A DNA stretch of 64,000 nucleotides, taken from contig CALUNL010000003.1 of NCBI GenBank assembly GCA_944322005.1, positions 248,001 to 312,000 of the forward strand, in the 5' to 3' direction. The DNA comes from an uncultured Alistipes sp. Its GTDB lineage: Bacteria; Bacteroidota; Bacteroidia; Bacteroidales; Rikenellaceae. A program made the position numbers and the translations under genes. The notes under the pieces are model-generated. The model was not told where the DNA came from. It made no database searches and saw nothing but the letters and a program-made list of their open reading frames with translations. Shown here piece by piece: positions 1-7,703 of this stretch (its first letter is position 1; each line of letters opens with the position of its first letter).

Positions 1-63
1 GAACAGGCTGCGGCCATCGCACCGTATCTTCTTTTCGTACCGTACCCCTCGGATTTCGATTGA
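1..63 (+). CDS. C-terminal end of an unidentified gene (partial)
   Basis: The first frame is open from base 1 for 20 codons and stops at TGA 61-63, with a C-terminus ending in YPSDFD. It probably is the tail of a gene starting outside the window. The piece is too short to assign a family, and it could be a chance open frame. Confidence 0.35.
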   Translation, partial: EQAAAIAPYLLFVPYPSDFD

Positions 64-64
64 A

Positions 65-181
65 GACAACAGAAGGAAGGCATCGCAATGGAATCCGGAT
101 GCCTGAGGCGGTCGGGAGAACCGCCGCAAACGGAGGGTTCCGAAACGGATTACAAGAAAACAATAAAAAAAGAGAATAGTT
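65..181 (+). promoter_or_regulatory. Structured leader of rpsU (candidate)
   Basis: The bases before rpsU can fold. GGCGGT (107-112) pairs with ACCGCC (120-125), and outer segments GGAA and CCG (90-97) can pair with CGG and TTCC (131-141). A purine-rich GGAGGG at 132-137 lies partly inside this outer stem. Pairing is seen by eye only. A role in controlling S21 synthesis is inferred. Confidence 0.35.
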
Positions 182-376
182 ATGATCATCATGCCAGTAA
201 AGGAGGGCGAGAACATCGAAAGGGCCCTCAAGAAGTTCAAGCGCAAGTACGAGCGCACCGGAGTGCTCAAGGAGCTTCGCGCACGTCAGTACTTCACCAA
301 GCCGTCCGTAGCAAAGCGCGAGAAAATGGCTCACGCAATCTACGTCGAGAAGATGAGACGCGACGAAGAGGAATAG
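182..376 (+). CDS. rpsU: 30S ribosomal protein S21
   Basis: This 64-residue basic protein is bS21 of the small ribosomal subunit. It has the family pattern PVKEGENIERALKKFKRK near the N-terminus, followed by a conserved RARQYF-KPS segment and a charged tail. Length is normal. The start at 182 gives MIIMPVKEG, matching Bacteroidetes homologues that begin with two or three hydrophobic residues before PVKEG; a second ATG at 191 is possible. In Bacteroidia, bS21 is known to help cover the anti-Shine-Dalgarno tail of 16S rRNA, so its own leader is of interest. No strong Shine-Dalgarno sits right before the start, but AAAGGAGGG occurs inside codons 5-8. Confidence 0.97.
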   Translation: MIIMPVKEGENIERALKKFKRKYERTGVLKELRARQYFTKPSVAKREKMAHAIYVEKMRRDEEE

Positions 377-451
377 CATCGCACACAACGAGACGGTTCG
401 AAAGACCGTCCCGTTTTTCATATTTTCAAACAACCCAAAAAAGACTGAACA

Positions 452-844
452 ATGGCAGTACAGAACAACAACGCATCGGTAATATGGGGACTGGTGGTAT
501 TGTCGCTGATAGCGATAGCCGTTATCATAGCCCTCATGTTCGGACTCCCGACATACAACGTATGGCAGCAGGAGATGAGCGGCCGCGCCGAGCTGGCCAA
601 GGCCGAGCAGAACCGACAGATAAAGATAGAGGAGGCCAAGGCCAACCTCGAGGCCGAGAAACTCAACGCACAGGCCGAGATCGAGCGTGCACGCGGCGCA
701 GCCGAGGCAATACGCATCGAGAACGGCTCGCTGACGCCGACCTACATCCAGTACCTGTGGGTGCGCCAGCAGAACAACATCCCGGAGAAGGTCATCTACA
801 TCCCGACGGAGGCCAATCTCCCTATTCTGGAGGCGAAAAAGTAG
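452..844 (+). CDS. Small membrane protein with SPFH-like coiled-coil tail, no SPFH head
   Basis: The 130-residue protein has one strong transmembrane helix (about residues 10-33). A highly charged Glu/Lys/Ala coiled coil follows (about 38-90), then a short tail with LTPTYIQYLWVRQQNN and EKVIYIPTEANLPIL. The tail and coiled coil resemble the region that follows the SPFH domain in prohibitin/band-7 proteins, yet the SPFH head itself is absent. It is inferred to sit in the inner membrane and oligomerise through the coiled coil. It follows rpsU after 75 bases and ends just before a bidirectional terminator. The specific function is unknown. Confidence 0.8.
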   Translation: MAVQNNNASVIWGLVVLSLIAIAVIIALMFGLPTYNVWQQEMSGRAELAKAEQNRQIKIEEAKANLEAEKLNAQAEIERARGAAEAIRIENGSLTPTYIQYLWVRQQNNIPEKVIYIPTEANLPILEAKK

Positions 845-861
845 CATCCCCACAGCAGCAA

Positions 862-895
862 AAAATCGCCGGACCTTTAAAAGGCCCGGCGATTT
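862..895. terminator. Bidirectional intrinsic terminator
   Basis: AAAATCGCCGG pairs with CCGGCGATTTT around a short loop containing CCTTTAAAAGG. A-rich and T-rich flanks on both sides suit termination from both strands. It separates the plus-strand SPFH-like gene from convergent metK. Confidence 0.85.
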
Positions 896-930
896 TCTTT
901 TGCGCTCCCTTTAAGGGGTACGGACATCGG

Positions 931-2178
931 CTACAGTCCGAACTCGCGCTTGATAAGCTCCACCGAGTCGAGCTTCTCCCAGCCGAAAAACTCCACCTCG
1001 CGCTCGATCTCGCATCCGTTCTCTATGAACTTCACCGCCTTGCGGTAAGGGCGGTTACCGAAGTGGCCGTACGATGCCGTAGCCTCGAAAATAGGGTTCT
1101 TCAGACCGAAACGCTTCACGATGGCCGCAGGGCGCAGGTCGAACAGGCGTCCGATGCGCTCGGCTATCTCGCCCTCGCTTATGGAGAGGTGGTTCGTCCC
1201 GTAGGTATTGACGTATATCGACAGCGGCCGTGCGATGCCTATCGCATAGCTCAACTGCACGAGGACCTCGTCGGCAACACCCGCCGCGACCATATTCTTG
1301 GCGATGTGGCGGGCCGCATATGCCGCCGAACGGTCCACCTTCGACGAATCCTTGCCCGAGAAGGCACCTCCGCCGTGAGCACCGCGTCCGCCGTAGGTAT
1401 CGACGATGATCTTACGGCCCGTAAGGCCCGTATCCCCGTGAGGACCGCCGATGACGAACTTGCCGGTCGGATTGACGTGCAGCAGATAGTCGTCGCCGAT
1501 AAGGGCCGCAAGCGGATCGCCCACACGTTCGAGCCTCGCCTTAACGCGCGGGATAAGGATATTGCGCACATCCTCCTTTATCTGCGAAGCCTCGACATCG
1601 TCGTCGTGCTGCGTCGACACCACGATGGTATGCACCCTCAACGGGTGGCGGTTGTCGTCATACTCCACCGTAACCTGGCTCTTGGCATCCGGACGGAGAT
1701 AGGTCATCACCTTGCCCTCGCGCCTTATGACCGCAAGCTCCTTCAATATCACATGCGACAGGATAAGCGTCGCCGGCATGAGTTCGAGCGTCTCCTTGGT
1801 GGCATAGCCGAACATTATTCCCTGGTCGCCGGCACCCTGCTCCTCCTCCACTTCACGTACGACACCGCGATTGATGTCGGCCGACTGCTCGTGGATTGCC
1901 GAAAGTATTCCGCACGATGCGGCATCGAACTGATACTCGCTGCGGTTGTATCCGATACGGTCTATTACGCGCCTTGCCGTCTGCTGTATGTCGACATAGG
2001 CATCCGAGCACACCTCACCCGCAACTACCACGAGGCCCGTGGTGCAGAGAGTCTCGCACGCAACCTTGGAATCGGGGTCGCGCCGCAGGAACTCATCGAG
2101 GATGGCATCCGAAATCTGATCTGAAACCTTGTCGGGGTGCCCTTCCGACACCGATTCCGACGTAAACAAAAATCCCAT
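931..2178 (-). CDS. metK: S-adenosylmethionine synthetase
   Basis: MetK joins methionine and ATP to make S-adenosylmethionine, the cell's main methyl donor. The 415-residue protein has the N-terminal ATP/methionine motif GHPDK (13-17), the [10 protein letters not shown] loop near residue 118, and the glycine-rich [13 protein letters not shown] segment near 245. All are diagnostic, and length is slightly above the usual 380-400. The start ATG at 2178 gives [17 protein letters not shown]. Upstream on the same strand are a clear promoter and a SAM-II-like riboswitch, so the gene is very likely controlled by its own product. A long plus-strand open frame covers it but is an antisense shadow. Confidence 0.98.
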   Translation of the reverse strand: MGFLFTSESVSEGHPDKVSDQISDAILDEFLRRDPDSKVACETLCTTGLVVVAGEVCSDAYVDIQQTARRVIDRIGYNRSEYQFDAASCGILSAIHEQSADINRGVVREVEEEQGAGDQGIMFGYATKETLELMPATLILSHVILKELAVIRREGKVMTYLRPDAKSQVTVEYDDNRHPLRVHTIVVSTQHDDDVEASQIKEDVRNILIPRVKARLERVGDPLAALIGDDYLLHVNPTGKFVIGGPHGDTGLTGRKIIVDTYGGRGAHGGGAFSGKDSSKVDRSAAYAARHIAKNMVAAGVADEVLVQLSYAIGIARPLSIYVNTYGTNHLSISEGEIAERIGRLFDLRPAAIVKRFGLKNPIFEATASYGHFGNRPYRKAVKFIENGCEIEREVEFFGWEKLDSVELIKREFGL

Positions 2179-2232
2179 ACTTTAATAATTTTACTATTAA
2201 AATATGGAAGGATATGACTGTTGTACAAAAAT

Positions 2233-2284
2233 GCTGTTTTAGCGATTTTTTATTGTGGTTGCAATCAGTCCAAATCTTTCCACA
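2233..2284 (-). promoter_or_regulatory. SAM-II-like riboswitch in the metK leader
   Basis: Read on the minus strand, this 52-base stretch shows the SAM-II signature blocks in order: P1 strand UGUGG, then GAUUUG, UUGCA, the P1 partner CCACA, an A-rich linker, and GCUAAAA followed by CAG. GAUU in the loop can pair with AAUC just before GCUAAAA, and CU with AG after it, giving the expected pseudoknot. Block spacing closely matches SAM-II aptamers as I remember them. One deviation is two or three extra A residues between P1 and GAUUU. It begins within a few bases of the predicted transcription start. No covariance search was run. Confidence 0.8.
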
Positions 2285-2293
2285 TTCGTGGTG

Positions 2294-2324
2294 CAAATAT
2301 ACAAACAATATCCGAAGCGGCAAA
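2294..2324 (-). promoter_or_regulatory. metK promoter
   Basis: The minus strand carries TTTG (2324-2321), a 19-base spacer and TATATTTG (2301-2294), a perfect match to the Bacteroidetes primary-sigma promoter. The start point should fall near 2287, giving a metK leader of about 110 bases that contains the riboswitch. Confidence 0.85.
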
Positions 2325-2378
2325 TTCCGGCGGCAAAATATTGCATCATCCTGCTACTGCACGCATCACGCACTGCAC

Positions 2379-2409
2379 GAAAACGGCCGCACGCAATGCG
2401 CACGGCCGT
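2379..2409 (-). terminator. Terminator after the S1/P1 nuclease gene
   Basis: ACGGCCG (2383-2389) pairs with CGGCCGT (2403-2409), and on the minus strand the hairpin is followed by TTTT. It would end the nucleoside phosphorylase-nuclease transcript before the metK promoter. Confidence 0.65.
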
Positions 2410-2435
2410 AACAGGTTTACCGACAACGGATTCCC

Positions 2436-3221
2436 TTATTCGTCGAAATACTCGTTGAGCAGACGGGCGAGGCGGTATCCGGCATTACGCAACTGGATAC
2501 CCACCAGATCGCGCGACAGCTCGACCGTATTAGGATTGAGGACCTCCGTATTGAACGGGTTCCACTCGTATATCACGCAGTTGTTGTCGCCGCACTCCTT
2601 AACCCAGTCGAGAACGGTTCCCTTCTGCACCTTCTTCACGGCCGACTTTCCGAGATTGTCGAGTTTCTCGGCCATCTCCTCGGCGGAAGCCTTGCCGTAG
2701 AGCATGTTCGGCATCTTGTCATACACACCGTGGAAGGTCTTCTCCTGTTTGCCGTTGAGCGTGCAAGGCCAGAAGCAGCGCGGACCCGGTATATACGAGT
2801 GTGTCGGGCAGTGCATGTCGCCGACGAAGTGGAGAATCATGCGCAGGTTCATCACCACGGCCGAATCGGTAAGCTTCTCGTACTGGCGCAGGTTGTAGTC
2901 GGCCACCCTGACGCCGAGAATGGCATCACCCTTGTACAGACGCGGATTCGGATCATAGTTGTGGTCGGCATCCACATTGTAGGTGTGCCACGACGTCGTA
3001 TAGGCTATACCCTCATCGTTGCGGTGAATGTCCATCCATACCGCATCCGTCTTGAGGTCGTACGGCATGTACTTGGCAATGTTCTTTTTCGTGCGTTCGG
3101 TAAGGTGCCGCTCGGCAACCTTGATTACAATCTCATGTCCGAGCCGTCCCCATGCAAGAGCACTCTGGTTTACCATCGCAGCCGCTGCGACCGCGATAAG
3201 CATAATCTTGTACGATTTCAT
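2436..3221 (-). CDS. S1/P1 family zinc nuclease, exported
   Basis: The 261-residue protein has a signal peptide ending ALA before Trp24, so the mature chain starts with Trp, as in P1 nuclease where that residue binds zinc. Other family zinc ligands are visible: His29 (LGHE), an Asp in WMDIHRND, His in SWHTYNV, the HFVGDMHCPTH cluster and HGVYD (HxxxD). The set of three-zinc ligands seems complete, so it should be an active periplasmic or secreted nuclease cutting single-stranded DNA/RNA and 3'-nucleotides. It follows the purine nucleoside phosphorylase gene by 34 bases, suggesting a shared transcript for nucleic-acid salvage. Confidence 0.93.
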   Translation of the reverse strand: MKSYKIMLIAVAAAAMVNQSALAWGRLGHEIVIKVAERHLTERTKKNIAKYMPYDLKTDAVWMDIHRNDEGIAYTTSWHTYNVDADHNYDPNPRLYKGDAILGVRVADYNLRQYEKLTDSAVVMNLRMILHFVGDMHCPTHSYIPGPRCFWPCTLNGKQEKTFHGVYDKMPNMLYGKASAEEMAEKLDNLGKSAVKKVQKGTVLDWVKECGDNNCVIYEWNPFNTEVLNPNTVELSRDLVGIQLRNAGYRLARLLNEYFDE

Positions 3222-3255
3222 TTCAGGTAATATTAGGTTGTGTGTTATGTGTGTG

Positions 3256-3969
3256 TCAGATTATGTCGAATGCTATCTCCATCATATCCGTGAACGAACG
3301 CTCGCGCTGCTCCGCCGTGGTCTCCTCATGCGTTATGAGCGAATCGGATATGGTGCATATGCACAAAGCCTTCTTGCCGCTACGGGCCGCATTCATGTAG
3401 AGCGCCGAAGCCTCCATCTCCACTGCCAGCACGCCCATCTTCTGCCAGCGCTTCCAACCCTCCTTGTCGTCGCTGTAGAAGGTCTCGCTGGCAAGGACAT
3501 TGCCCACACGGTAGTTGATACCCATGCTCTCAGCCTTGGCCACAGCCTTCGACACGAGCGAAAAGTCGGCAATCGGAGCGAAGGTGCCCGGCAGCATGTA
3601 CTGTGCGGCATAGTTGGAGTTGTCGCACGCACCCATCGCTATCACCACGTCACCGCAGTGAAGGTCTGCCTGATATGAGCCGGCGGAACCGGTACGTATG
3701 ATCTTCTCGACCCCATAGAAGTTGAAGAGTTCGTAAGTATAGATGCCTATCGACGAGACACCCATTCCATGACCCATCACCGATACGCGCTTGCCCTTGT
3801 ATGTGCCGGTGAAACACAGCATGCCGCGCACCTCGTTGACCAGCTGCGGATTCTCAAGATATCTCTCGGCCATGAATTTCGCACGGCGAGGGTCGCCCGC
3901 CATAATAACTCTGTCGGCGATTTCGCCGTATTTTGCCCCGATATGAGGGGTCGGTGTCATATCTGCCAT
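3256..3969 (-). CDS. deoD: Purine-nucleoside phosphorylase, DeoD type
   Basis: This enzyme splits purine nucleosides with phosphate to give the free base and (deoxy)ribose-1-phosphate. Hexameric DeoD features are clear: TPHIGAKYGEIADRVIMAGDP at the N-terminus, RTGSAGS phosphate site, ASETFYSDD, AVEMEASALY, and ISDSL. I chose the ATG at 3969 (MADMTPTPHIG), which has AAGGAAAGAG just upstream. An open frame reaches 4017 but adds 16 residues absent from the family. Length is then 237 residues, normal. A TATATTTG box lies at 4002-3995 on the minus strand without a good -33 partner. The downstream nuclease gene suggests salvage of purines from imported nucleotides. Confidence 0.95.
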   Translation of the reverse strand: MADMTPTPHIGAKYGEIADRVIMAGDPRRAKFMAERYLENPQLVNEVRGMLCFTGTYKGKRVSVMGHGMGVSSIGIYTYELFNFYGVEKIIRTGSAGSYQADLHCGDVVIAMGACDNSNYAAQYMLPGTFAPIADFSLVSKAVAKAESMGINYRVGNVLASETFYSDDKEGWKRWQKMGVLAVEMEASALYMNAARSGKKALCICTISDSLITHEETTAEQRERSFTDMMEIAFDII

Positions 3970-4187
3970 ACTCTTTCCTTTTACTGTATTTATACAAATA
4001 TATGTATTTTCCGTCAAAAAAACGAACCCCTCCCCTCTTTTTTTTGCCTCAAACCCGTTGACGGCAAAACATTATGGCACCCGCTATCGGCACATATTGC
4101 CGTCCGAATACACAAAAAACGGAGGCCGGATGCGCCATTCAGTCCGATTTTCATTACCTTTGTTGAAAACCGCCAAAAGCACAAGCC

Positions 4188-4850
4188 ATGGATGTAAGAA
4201 TAGCCGAAGACTGGAAAGAGATTCTCGCTCCGGAGTTCGAAAAGCCGTACTTTGAACAGTTGACCGGATTCGTAAGGGCCGAATACGCATCGCACCGCAT
4301 ATTCCCGCAGGGTCGCAACATATTCAGGGCATTCGACAAATGCCCGTTCGACCGTCTCAAGGTGGTCATCATAGGGCAAGACCCCTACCACGGTGAAGGC
4401 CAGGCGAACGGACTGTGTTTCTCGGTCAATGACGGAGTGCAGTTCCCGCCGTCGCTGCAGAACATATTCCAGGAGGTGCATGACGATGTCGGCGCTCCGA
4501 TTCCCGAAAGCGGCAACCTCGACCGATGGGCCGAGCAGGGAGTGCTGCTGCTCAATGCCGTGCTGACGGTCAGGGCGCACGAAGCGGCCTCGCACGCCGG
4601 TCGCGGATGGGAGACCTTCACCGATGCGGTGGTCCGTGCCATAGCCGAACGCAAGAGCGGTATCGTCTACATGCTGTGGGGCAACTACGCGCAGCGCAAG
4701 GGTGCGATAGCCGACCCGTCGCGCAACCTTATCCTGAAGGCCGTACATCCGTCGCCGCTCTCGGCATACCGCGGATTTCTCGGCTCGCACCACTTCTCGC
4801 AGGCCAACGAATACCTCATAAAGACCGGACGCGAGCCGATACGCTGGTAA
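4188..4850 (+). CDS. ung: Uracil-DNA glycosylase, family 1
   Basis: Ung removes uracil from DNA as the first step of base excision repair. The 220-residue length fits. The water-activating motif GQDPYHG (about residues 63-69) carries the catalytic Asp. The C-terminal HPSPLSAYRGF motif (about 188-198) carries the catalytic His and the Leu that inserts into DNA. The protein ends normally. The gene is followed 32 bases later by a flavodoxin/ferredoxin fusion gene on the same strand, perhaps co-transcribed, though no functional link is known. Confidence 0.98.
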   Translation: MDVRIAEDWKEILAPEFEKPYFEQLTGFVRAEYASHRIFPQGRNIFRAFDKCPFDRLKVVIIGQDPYHGEGQANGLCFSVNDGVQFPPSLQNIFQEVHDDVGAPIPESGNLDRWAEQGVLLLNAVLTVRAHEAASHAGRGWETFTDAVVRAIAERKSGIVYMLWGNYAQRKGAIADPSRNLILKAVHPSPLSAYRGFLGSHHFSQANEYLIKTGREPIRW

Positions 4851-4882
4851 CATACTTACAAGGCACACAAAAAGTTACTGGA

Positions 4883-5722
4883 ATGAAGACAGGTTCGACC
4901 ATTGTCATAACATTCTCCCCCACTCACGCATCGAAGCGCGTGGCAAAGGCCGTAGCGCAAGGCGCGGACTGCAACGGCGGTTGCGGAATGCGGGAGATAG
5001 ACCTCACCCACACGGAAAAATGCGACTGCAGGCTGCCGGCCGATGCATTTGCCGTAATAACCGCACCCGTATACGGCGGCCACATCCCACCGACGGCGCT
5101 CGAACGCATGTCCGGCATCAGGGCCGACGGGACACCGGCCGCAATCATCGTCACATACGGCAACCGCGCCCATGAGGAGGCATTGCCGCAGTTGTACGAA
5201 TTTGTCACCGCAGCCGGATTCAGGGTGATAGCCGAAGGGGCATTCATCGGAGAGCACTCCTACTGCACGGACGAATACCATATAGCCGCCGGACGTCCCG
5301 ATGCCGACGACATCGCATTTGCCATGGAGTTCGGCCGTAAGATACGCGAAAAGATGGTGTCATTCCCGGATAGCGGAAGCATCCGGACCGTAAGTCCGCA
5401 GGATTTCCCGCCCGAGACGACGGATGCGGACATAACGGCGGCGTTCCGCAAGGAGCTGGGCGAGGTATTGCATTCGAAACCGGTGCCGCCCGCACCGGCA
5501 ACCGACGGCAACCTGTGCATCGGCTGCGGAAAGTGCGTATCGCTTTGCCCTACAGGGGCTATTGCAGCGGGCGACGAACTGCATACCGATCCACACAAAT
5601 GTATACGGTGCTGCGCCTGTGTAAAGGGATGCCCTCAACATGCGAGGAGCTACGACACCCCGTTCTCGGAGATGCTGTCGAAGTATTTTTCGGCGCGGCG
5701 CAAAAATACGGTTATGCTGTAG
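4883..5722 (+). CDS. EFR1-family flavodoxin/ferredoxin fusion protein
   Basis: The 279-residue protein joins an N-terminal flavodoxin-like domain (about 1-160; phosphate-loop-like segment ITFSPTHASKR, then PVYGGHIPP) to a C-terminal bacterial ferredoxin with two [4Fe-4S] motifs, CIGCGKCVSLCP and CIRCCACVKGCP (about 212-255). This is the EFR1 arrangement, a probable cytoplasmic electron carrier. The redox partner is unknown. The start at 4883 (MKTGSTIVITFSPT) puts the first flavodoxin strand at the N-terminus. The frame stays open upstream across ung, but that part is an out-of-frame shadow. Confidence 0.9.
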   Translation: MKTGSTIVITFSPTHASKRVAKAVAQGADCNGGCGMREIDLTHTEKCDCRLPADAFAVITAPVYGGHIPPTALERMSGIRADGTPAAIIVTYGNRAHEEALPQLYEFVTAAGFRVIAEGAFIGEHSYCTDEYHIAAGRPDADDIAFAMEFGRKIREKMVSFPDSGSIRTVSPQDFPPETTDADITAAFRKELGEVLHSKPVPPAPATDGNLCIGCGKCVSLCPTGAIAAGDELHTDPHKCIRCCACVKGCPQHARSYDTPFSEMLSKYFSARRKNTVML

Positions 5723-5736
5723 GCCATGAAACAGAA

Positions 5737-5764
5737 GATGGCGTCCGAATTCGCGGACGCCATC
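5737..5764. terminator. Hairpin between convergent genes
   Basis: GATGGCGTCCG and CGGACGCCATC form an 11-bp perfect stem with a 6-base loop between the EFR1 gene and the convergent minus-strand membrane protein gene. T-tracts are weak on both sides, so it is a likely but not textbook bidirectional terminator. Confidence 0.6.
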
Positions 5765-5802
5765 ATTCTCTAATACGGGCCATGCCGACAACATTATGGG
5801 AA

Positions 5803-6546
5803 CTATCTGTACTTACGGATAATCTCTATGGTTCTGTCAATCTCTCCGATATAGTACATGTAATTCTGCGAAGACTGTGTATTGGCGATAGTAATAAGGA
5901 ACTCCAACCCCTCAGGCTCGCCGGCAAGCAGCCGCAGATGCTCGTCCATAAAACCGCCGAAATCCGATGTCTTCTCCTGGCGCCTTATCTGCCTGTATGT
6001 AGCGGCCTTCACGTCGGCATTCTCCTGAAACTTCTCAAGCGCCTGATTTTTATGGTCCGCATACACGCCGTAATAGGTTTCGGCAGCCTTGACCGTCCCG
6101 TATGCCTTGATTATGTTCAGCACAAGCTCCTTATCCTGGACTTTCTGAATAAGGCCCGACGCCTTGAACATCTCCATGGCATCGTCAGTCAACGTATATA
6201 CGTCCCATTGGAAAAGCGGAGAGAGATATTTGCGAACGGAATCACAAGGAATGCTCTTCACTTTATTCTTGTTTTCGAAAATATAATTTGCGGCACGCTG
6301 ATTCAACGCCACCGTCTCTCCCATGTTACGAATACCATCCCTGTTCAGGAGAAGTTCGCTCTCTATCAGCTGCAACGTCTTTTTTATCTCGTTCCGAGTG
6401 CTGCGAGCCTCTATCCAGTCATTTCCGACAAAAGTAATCAGTATACCCAGCAGCACTGCTATGAAATTGCGGAAAAAGTCACCGAACTTGTATTCGGCAC
6501 TTATCTCCTTTATCCTCTTAATAATAAGTCTGGTTTTCATTCCCAT
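5803..6546 (-). CDS. Uncharacterised membrane-anchored protein (DUF6090-like)
   Basis: The 247-residue protein has a basic N-terminus, one transmembrane helix (about residues 26-42, FRNFIAVLLGILITFVGND), then a soluble helical domain. The order FFRNF, hydrophobic helix, NDWIEAR followed by a long charged helix resembles Bacteroidetes DUF6090 proteins, where a similar helix precedes a NxWNE segment. That similarity is from memory and unproven. ATG codons at 6546 and 6540 are both possible starts. It stands alone on the minus strand between rpoD and the EFR1 gene. Function is unknown. Confidence 0.75.
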   Translation of the reverse strand: MGMKTRLIIKRIKEISAEYKFGDFFRNFIAVLLGILITFVGNDWIEARSTRNEIKKTLQLIESELLLNRDGIRNMGETVALNQRAANYIFENKNKVKSIPCDSVRKYLSPLFQWDVYTLTDDAMEMFKASGLIQKVQDKELVLNIIKAYGTVKAAETYYGVYADHKNQALEKFQENADVKAATYRQIRRQEKTSDFGGFMDEHLRLLAGEPEGLEFLITIANTQSSQNYMYYIGEIDRTIEIIRKYR

Positions 6547-6598
6547 ATATTTGCAATTACTAAATCATAAGCACATCATTTTGTCGGCCTGCACGGAC

Positions 6599-6638
6599 AA
6601 AAAAAGTGCAGTCGTCCGAAAAACGTGACTCCTGCACT
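6599..6638 (-). terminator. rpoD terminator
   Basis: On the minus strand AGTGCAG (6638-6632) pairs with CTGCACT (6611-6605) and is followed by a run of seven T. It lies 24 bases after the sigma-factor stop codon. Confidence 0.8.
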
Positions 6639-6661
6639 CTCTTTCATTGAATATCCGACCG

Positions 6662-7522
6662 TCAGCCGAGGTAAGACTTGAGCAGCTTGCTGCGCGACGA
6701 GTGGCGCAGACGGCGTATGGCCTTCTCCTTGATCTGGCGTACGCGCTCGCGCGTAAGGTCGAACTTCTCGCCTATCTCCTCCAGAGTCATCTCCGAGCAG
6801 CCTATTCCGAAGAAATAGCGTATGATGTCACGCTCGCGCTCCGTAAGCGTCTCCAGCGCACGCTCGACCTCCGTCGCCAGCGACTCGTTGATAAGCCCCT
6901 TGTCGGCATTAGGCGAATCGGGGTTAACCAGCACGTCGAGCAGCGAGTTGTCCTCGCCGTCGGCAAACGGCGCATCAACCGAGATGTGACGTCCGGCAAC
7001 CCTCAACGTATCGGTCACCTTCTCCTTCGGCAGTTCGAGCTCCGTTGCAAGCTCCTCCGGCGACGGAGTGCGCTCGTGCTCCTGCTCAAAACGGGCAAAA
7101 GCCTTGTTTATCTTGTTGAGCGAGCCGACCTGGTTCAACGGCAGACGCACTATTCGCGACTGCTCGGCCAATGCCTGCAGAATCGACTGTCGAATCCACC
7201 ACACCGCATATGATATGAACTTGAAGCCTCGGGTCTCGTCGAACTTCTCGGCCGCCTTGATAAGGCCGAGATTGCCCTCGTTGATAAGGTCCGGAAGGCT
7301 CAATCCCTGGTTCTGATACTGTTTTGCAACTGAAACGACGAATCGCAGATTCGCCCTTGTGAGTTTCTCCAATGCCTCCTGATCGCCTTTGCGGATACGC
7401 TGGGCAAGTTCGACCTCCTCCTCTACGGTAATGAGTTCCTCCTTGCCTATCTCCTGCAGGTACTTGTCCAACGAAGCGCTTTCGCGGTTGGTAATGGATT
7501 TTGTAATCTTTAACTGACGCAT
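6662..7522 (-). CDS. rpoD: Primary RNA polymerase sigma factor (Bacteroidetes sigma-70/SigA)
   Basis: The 286-residue sigma-70 factor directs RNA polymerase to housekeeping promoters. Region 1.2 ([15 protein letters not shown]), region 2 with [18 protein letters not shown] and [15 protein letters not shown] (about 80-115), region 3, and region 4 with the helix-turn-helix [27 protein letters not shown] (about 245-272, in two parts) are present. There is no long N-terminal region 1.1, which is normal for this phylum's short primary sigma factor. This factor should read the TTTG/TAnnTTTG promoters listed in this window. The gene is monocistronic, with its own terminator. Confidence 0.97.
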   Translation of the reverse strand: MRQLKITKSITNRESASLDKYLQEIGKEELITVEEEVELAQRIRKGDQEALEKLTRANLRFVVSVAKQYQNQGLSLPDLINEGNLGLIKAAEKFDETRGFKFISYAVWWIRQSILQALAEQSRIVRLPLNQVGSLNKINKAFARFEQEHERTPSPEELATELELPKEKVTDTLRVAGRHISVDAPFADGEDNSLLDVLVNPDSPNADKGLINESLATEVERALETLTERERDIIRYFFGIGCSEMTLEEIGEKFDLTRERVRQIKEKAIRRLRHSSRSKLLKSYLG

Positions 7523-7703
7523 CTCTATATATTAACTTCCAAAAAACAATCTACCGTGACCGGCCGTCCCATCGCCGTCCGAACCGGGAAGGTCCGTAAA
7601 TATCCATTTCTCACAAATCACCCTCTCTCGGGACCCTTCCCGAAGCAGTTTTACCCGCCTCTTCCGGCGACGGCGGCAAACGGTCACAGCCGACTGTTCC
7701 GTA

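Noticed and set aside
88-2124. A 678-residue plus-strand open frame over rpsU, the SPFH-like gene and metK
   Set aside because: It runs across three well-supported genes in the wrong frame or strand and has no recognisable domain. It reflects the scarcity of stop codons in antisense to GC-rich coding DNA.
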